From Eubacteriales bacterium (GTDB taxonomy: Bacteria > Bacillota > Clostridia > Oscillospirales > Oscillospiraceae), in contig JAUNJE010000017.1 in assembly GCA_030533415.1 (NCBI GenBank), positions 1 to 49,732 on the forward strand: a stretch of 49,732 bases of DNA, given 5' to 3'. This document shows, piece by piece, positions 46,230 through 49,732 of the stretch. Both the position numbers and the translations under genes were made by a program. Within the stretch, counting starts at the first letter, position 1. Every line of letters begins with the position of its first letter. The notes under the pieces were generated by a model. The model made no database searches and had not been told where the DNA came from. It worked only from the letters and a program-made list of their open reading frames with translations.

Positions 46230-47432
46230 TTATTCAGCAACCTCGGTGACGACACCGGAACCGACAGTACGGCCGCCTTCACGGATAGCGAAACGCAGGC
46301 CCTTCTCGATAGCGATGGGGGTGATCAGCTCGACGTTCATAACAACGTTGTCGCCGGGCATGCACATCTCAGTGCCTTCGGGCAGGGAGATAATGCCGGT
46401 AACATCGGTGGTACGGAAGTAGAACTGGGGACGATAGTTGTTGAAGAAGGGAGTATGACGGCCGCCTTCTTCCTTGGACAGGACGTAAACCTGGCCGGCA
46501 AACTTGGTGTGGGGATGGATGGAGTTGGGCTTGCACAGAACCTGGCCGCGCTCGATGTTCTTCTTGTCGATACCACGCAGCAGAGCGCCGATGTTGTCGC
46601 CGGCTTCTGCGTAGTCCAGCAGCTTGTGGAACATCTCGATGTCGGTGACGACAGTGTTCAGCTTGTCCTCACGCAGGCCAACAATCTCGACAGGCTCGTT
46701 CTTCTTGATAACGCCACGCTCAACACGGCCAGTAGCAACGGTACCACGGCCGGAGATGGTGAAGACGTCCTCAACGGGCATCAGGAAGGGCTGGTCGGAC
46801 TTACGGTCAGGAGTGGGGATATAGTCGTCAACAGCGTCCATCAGCTCCTTGATGCAGGCATACTCGGGAGCGTTGGGGTCGGTGGACTCGGAGATCAGAG
46901 CGTTCAGAGCGGAACCCTGGATGACAGGAATGTCGTCGCCGGGGAACTCATAGAAGGACAGGGTCTCACGGATTTCCATCTCGACCAGCTCCAGCAGCTC
47001 GTCGTCATCGACCAGGTCAGCCTTGTTCATGAAGACAACGATGGAGGGCACGCCGACCTGACGGGCCAGCAGCAGGTGCTCCTTGGTCTGAGCCATGGGG
47101 CCGTCGGTAGCAGCGATAACCAGGATAGCGCCGTCCATCTGAGCAGCACCGGTGATCATGTTCTTGATATAGTCAGCGTGACCCGGGCAGTCAACGTGAG
47201 CGTAGTGACGCTTGTCGGTCTCATACTCAACGTGAGCGGTGTTGATCGTGATACCACGGGCCTTCTCTTCGGGAGCCTTGTCGATGGAAGCGTAGTCCTC
47301 GAACTGAGCCTTGCCGGAGAATGCCAGGTACTTGGTGATAGCTGCGGTCAGAGTGGTCTTGCCGTGGTCAACGTGGCCAATGGTGCCAATGTTAACGTGG
47401 GGCTTATTTCTCTCAAACTTCTGCTTTGCCAT
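46230..47432 (-). CDS. tuf: Elongation factor Tu
   Basis: Delivers aminoacyl-tRNA to the ribosome. The 400-residue GTPase has G1 GHVDHGKT (about 18-25), G3 DCPGHADY, G4 NKADLVDD, then beta-barrel domains 2 and 3 ending in [19 protein letters not shown] is upstream of the ATG. It lies downstream of fusA on the same strand, as in the str operon, but with its own promoter in the 185-bp gap, so it may be transcribed both with fusA and alone. Confidence 0.98.
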   Translation of the reverse strand: MAKQKFERNKPHVNIGTIGHVDHGKTTLTAAITKYLAFSGKAQFEDYASIDKAPEEKARGITINTAHVEYETDKRHYAHVDCPGHADYIKNMITGAAQMDGAILVIAATDGPMAQTKEHLLLARQVGVPSIVVFMNKADLVDDDELLELVEMEIRETLSFYEFPGDDIPVIQGSALNALISESTDPNAPEYACIKELMDAVDDYIPTPDRKSDQPFLMPVEDVFTISGRGTVATGRVERGVIKKNEPVEIVGLREDKLNTVVTDIEMFHKLLDYAEAGDNIGALLRGIDKKNIERGQVLCKPNSIHPHTKFAGQVYVLSKEEGGRHTPFFNNYRPQFYFRTTDVTGIISLPEGTEMCMPGDNVVMNVELITPIAIEKGLRFAIREGGRTVGSGVVTEVAE

Positions 47433-47510
47433 TTGAAATATTCCTCCTGTTATGATTGTAAATTAAAAATGATTACAACTTAGGTTCGTGCGCCTCCGCA
47501 CAGCATATAC

Positions 47511-47539
47511 ATCATACTACACATTCAGCGGAAACACAA
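47511..47539 (-). promoter_or_regulatory. Promoter of tuf
   Basis: On the minus strand TTGTGT (47534-47539) and TATGAT (47511-47516) are separated by 17 bp. The leader is about 70 bases. Upstream, near the fusA stop, GCTCAGAAG can pair with CTTCTGGGC but no T-run follows, so readthrough from fusA is possible. Confidence 0.65.
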
Positions 47540-47617
47540 GAGAAATTTTTAATTTTCTCCCTAAATTATTCTGTACACAGCCCAGAAGCGGGACTTCTGA
47601 GCCATGAATCTTAAGAA

Positions 47618-49696
47618 TCAGTCACGGCCGCGGGCCTTGATGATTTCCTCGGTCTTGGACTTAGGCAGCTCAGCATTGTGGCTGGGCTCCATGGAGTAGT
47701 TGCCGCGGCCCTGGGTCTTGGAACGCAGATCGGTGGCATAGCCGAACATCTCGGCCAGCGGCACGTTGGCATCAATCTGGACAGCACCGGTTCTGGTGAT
47801 CTGGCCCAGAATATTGCCGCGGCGGGCAGTGATGTCGCCGATGACGACACCCATATACTCGTCAGGCACCGTGACAGAGACCTTCATGATAGGCTCCAGG
47901 ATGGTGGGGTTGGCTTTCCGGCAGGCTTCCTTGAATGCCATGGAACCGGCAATCTTAAAGGCCATTTCGGAGGAGTCGACCTCGTGGTAGGAGCCGTCAA
48001 ACAGGGTAACCTTAACATCCACAACGGGGTAGCCGGCCAAAACGCCAGCCTCCATTGCGCCCTGAATACCGGCATCAACAGCGGGAATATACTCCTTGGG
48101 CACGGAACCGCCCACCACCGCGTTGATGAACTCGTAGCCCTTGCCAGGCTCGTTGGGCTCCACACGAATCTTGACATGACCGTACTGGCCCTTACCGCCG
48201 GACTGGCGGGCATACTTGGTATCCTGCTCCACACTCTTGCGGATGGTCTCCTTGTAAGAAACCTGGGGGGCGCCGACATTGGCCTCAACCTTGAATTCAC
48301 GCAGCAGACGGTCAACAATGATCTCCAGGTGCAGCTCGCCCATGCCGGCGATGATGGTCTGCCCGGTCTCCTTGTTGGTGTAGGTGCGGAAGGTGGGGTC
48401 CTCTTCAGCCAGCTTGCTCAGGGCAATGCCCATCTTCTCCTGGCCGGCCTTGGTCTTCGGCTCGATGGCGACCTCGATAACAGGCTCGGGGAACACCATG
48501 GACTCCAGGATGATGGGATGCTCCTCGTCACAGAAGGTATCACCGGTGGTAGTGTTCTTGACGCCCACGACAGCGGCGATATCGCCCGCATAGACCTTGT
48601 CGATGTCCTCACGATGATTGGAGTGCATCTGCAGCAGGCGGCCCATACGTTCCTTGGCACCCTTGGTGCAGTTCAGCACAGAGGTGCCCTTCTCCAGCGT
48701 ACCGGAGTACACGCGGAAATAGCACAGCTTACCCACATAGGGGTCGGTGGCGATCTTAAAGGCCAGGGCGGAGAACGGTGCCTCATCGGAAGCGGGACGG
48801 AAGTCCTCTTCCTCCGTTTCCGGATTCACGCCCTTGATGCCCTTCTTATCCAGGGGGCTGGGCATATAATCCACCACCGCGTCCAGAACCTCCTGAACGC
48901 CCTTGTTCTTGTAAGAGGTACCGCAGACGATGGGAACCATCTCGTTGGCAATGGTAGCCTTCCGAATGGCCTTCTTGATCATGTCAACGGGAACCTCTTC
49001 GCCCTCCAGATACATCATGGCGATGTCATCATCAAAGACGGAGACGGCATCCATCAGCTTCTCGTGGTACTCATTGGCCAGGTCAACCATGTCCTCGGGA
49101 ATCTCTTCCACACGGACATCCTTGCCCAGTTCATCATAGAAGACATTGGCCTTCATGGTAACCAGGTCGACATTGCCCTTGAAGAACGCCTCAGAACCGA
49201 TGGGCAGCTGAATGGCAACAGCGTTGCACTTCAGGCGCTCGTCGATCATCTGCAGGACCCGGAAGAAATCGGCGCCCATGATGTCCATTTTGTTGACGTA
49301 GATCATACGGGGGACCTTGTACTCGTCGGCCTGACGCCAAACGGTCTCGGTCTGAGGCTCCACGCCACCCTTGGCGCACAGAACGGTGACCGCGCCATCC
49401 AGAACACGCAGGGAACGCTCGACCTCAACAGTGAAGTCAACGTGGCCCGGGGTGTCAATGATATTCAGGCGGCATCCCTTCCAGAAACAGGTGGTAGCAG
49501 CGGAGGTGATGGTAATACCACGCTCCTGCTCCTGGGCCATCCAGTCCATGGTTGCGGAGCCGTCATGGGTCTCACCGATCTTATAGTTCTTGCCGGTGTA
49601 GAACAGGATACGCTCGGTAGTGGTGGTCTTGCCGGCATCGATGTGAGCCATGATGCCGAAGTTTCTTGTATTCTCCAGAGAATACTGTCTAGGCAT
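47618..49696 (-). CDS. fusA: Elongation factor G
   Basis: Catalyses ribosomal translocation and, with RRF, recycling. The 692-residue protein begins [20 protein letters not shown] with the P-loop AHIDAGKTT (about 16-24), then [19 protein letters not shown] and [10 protein letters not shown] in the G domain, followed by domains II-V. AAAGGAG precedes the ATG at 49696. Genes upstream of it (rpsG/rpsL in the usual order) would lie outside the window. The next gene on the strand is tuf. Confidence 0.98.
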   Translation of the reverse strand: MPRQYSLENTRNFGIMAHIDAGKTTTTERILFYTGKNYKIGETHDGSATMDWMAQEQERGITITSAATTCFWKGCRLNIIDTPGHVDFTVEVERSLRVLDGAVTVLCAKGGVEPQTETVWRQADEYKVPRMIYVNKMDIMGADFFRVLQMIDERLKCNAVAIQLPIGSEAFFKGNVDLVTMKANVFYDELGKDVRVEEIPEDMVDLANEYHEKLMDAVSVFDDDIAMMYLEGEEVPVDMIKKAIRKATIANEMVPIVCGTSYKNKGVQEVLDAVVDYMPSPLDKKGIKGVNPETEEEDFRPASDEAPFSALAFKIATDPYVGKLCYFRVYSGTLEKGTSVLNCTKGAKERMGRLLQMHSNHREDIDKVYAGDIAAVVGVKNTTTGDTFCDEEHPIILESMVFPEPVIEVAIEPKTKAGQEKMGIALSKLAEEDPTFRTYTNKETGQTIIAGMGELHLEIIVDRLLREFKVEANVGAPQVSYKETIRKSVEQDTKYARQSGGKGQYGHVKIRVEPNEPGKGYEFINAVVGGSVPKEYIPAVDAGIQGAMEAGVLAGYPVVDVKVTLFDGSYHEVDSSEMAFKIAGSMAFKEACRKANPTILEPIMKVSVTVPDEYMGVVIGDITARRGNILGQITRTGAVQIDANVPLAEMFGYATDLRSKTQGRGNYSMEPSHNAELPKSKTEEIIKARGRD

Positions 49697-49732
49697 TGGT
49701 TTTCTCCTTTATTACCAGCGGAAATGGGCGAA

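Overview
The window looks like chromosomal DNA of a fairly GC-rich anaerobic Firmicute, most likely a gut Clostridia member of the Oscillospirales type. The reasons are Shine-Dalgarno sites in front of nearly every gene, a type III glutamine synthetase (glnN), an ANTAR regulator beside the glutamine synthetases, an Fe-S type PurF, a short ProB without PUA domain, and an FMN-riboswitch/RibU unit. That assignment is an inference. I see no rRNA, tRNA, CRISPR array, transposase, phage gene or plasmid function; the content is core metabolism.

Layout. 1-2.4 kb: a MATE efflux pump running off the left edge, with a divergent LysR regulator. 2.4-8.6 kb: nitrogen assimilation, with an ANTAR-domain RNA-binding regulator and a short type I glutamine synthetase on the minus strand, divergent from glnN, whose leader carries a terminator overlapping an ANTAR-type hexaloop hairpin; asnB follows. 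8.7-23.1 kb: one nine-gene operon (purC-purA-purB-guaA-glmS-pyrG-purF-carA-carB) between a near-consensus promoter and a strong terminator. With asnB this brings six glutamine amidotransferases together just downstream of the enzymes that make glutamine. 23.1-30.4 kb (minus): a nitroreductase, then ftsE-ftsX, two tandem coiled-coil M23 murein hydrolases and a Ctp protease, which form a cell-wall-splitting operon, preceded by a PucR/CdaR-type regulator.

30.6-38.5 kb: an RsuA-type pseudouridine synthase, a DUF4830 membrane-anchored protein, FMN riboswitch-ribU, the proline pathway proB-proA-proC, an aldo/keto reductase broken by an apparent one-base frameshift, a 57-codon signal-peptide-like ORF, and an AraC-DUF2000 pair. 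38.5-42.2 kb (minus): apgM-serC-serA, a serine-biosynthesis group with an elaborate structured intergenic region. 42.4-43.6 kb: a 3-methyladenine DNA glycosylase and a HIT protein. 43.7-45.9 kb (minus): a DUF1538 membrane protein with two P-II-like proteins. 46.2-49.7 kb (minus): tuf and fusA.

The least ordinary items are the glutamine-centred gene cluster with its ANTAR attenuator, the DUF1538/P-II/P-II operon, and a small family of structured intergenic repeats (three copies) including a three-way-junction RNA candidate before serC.
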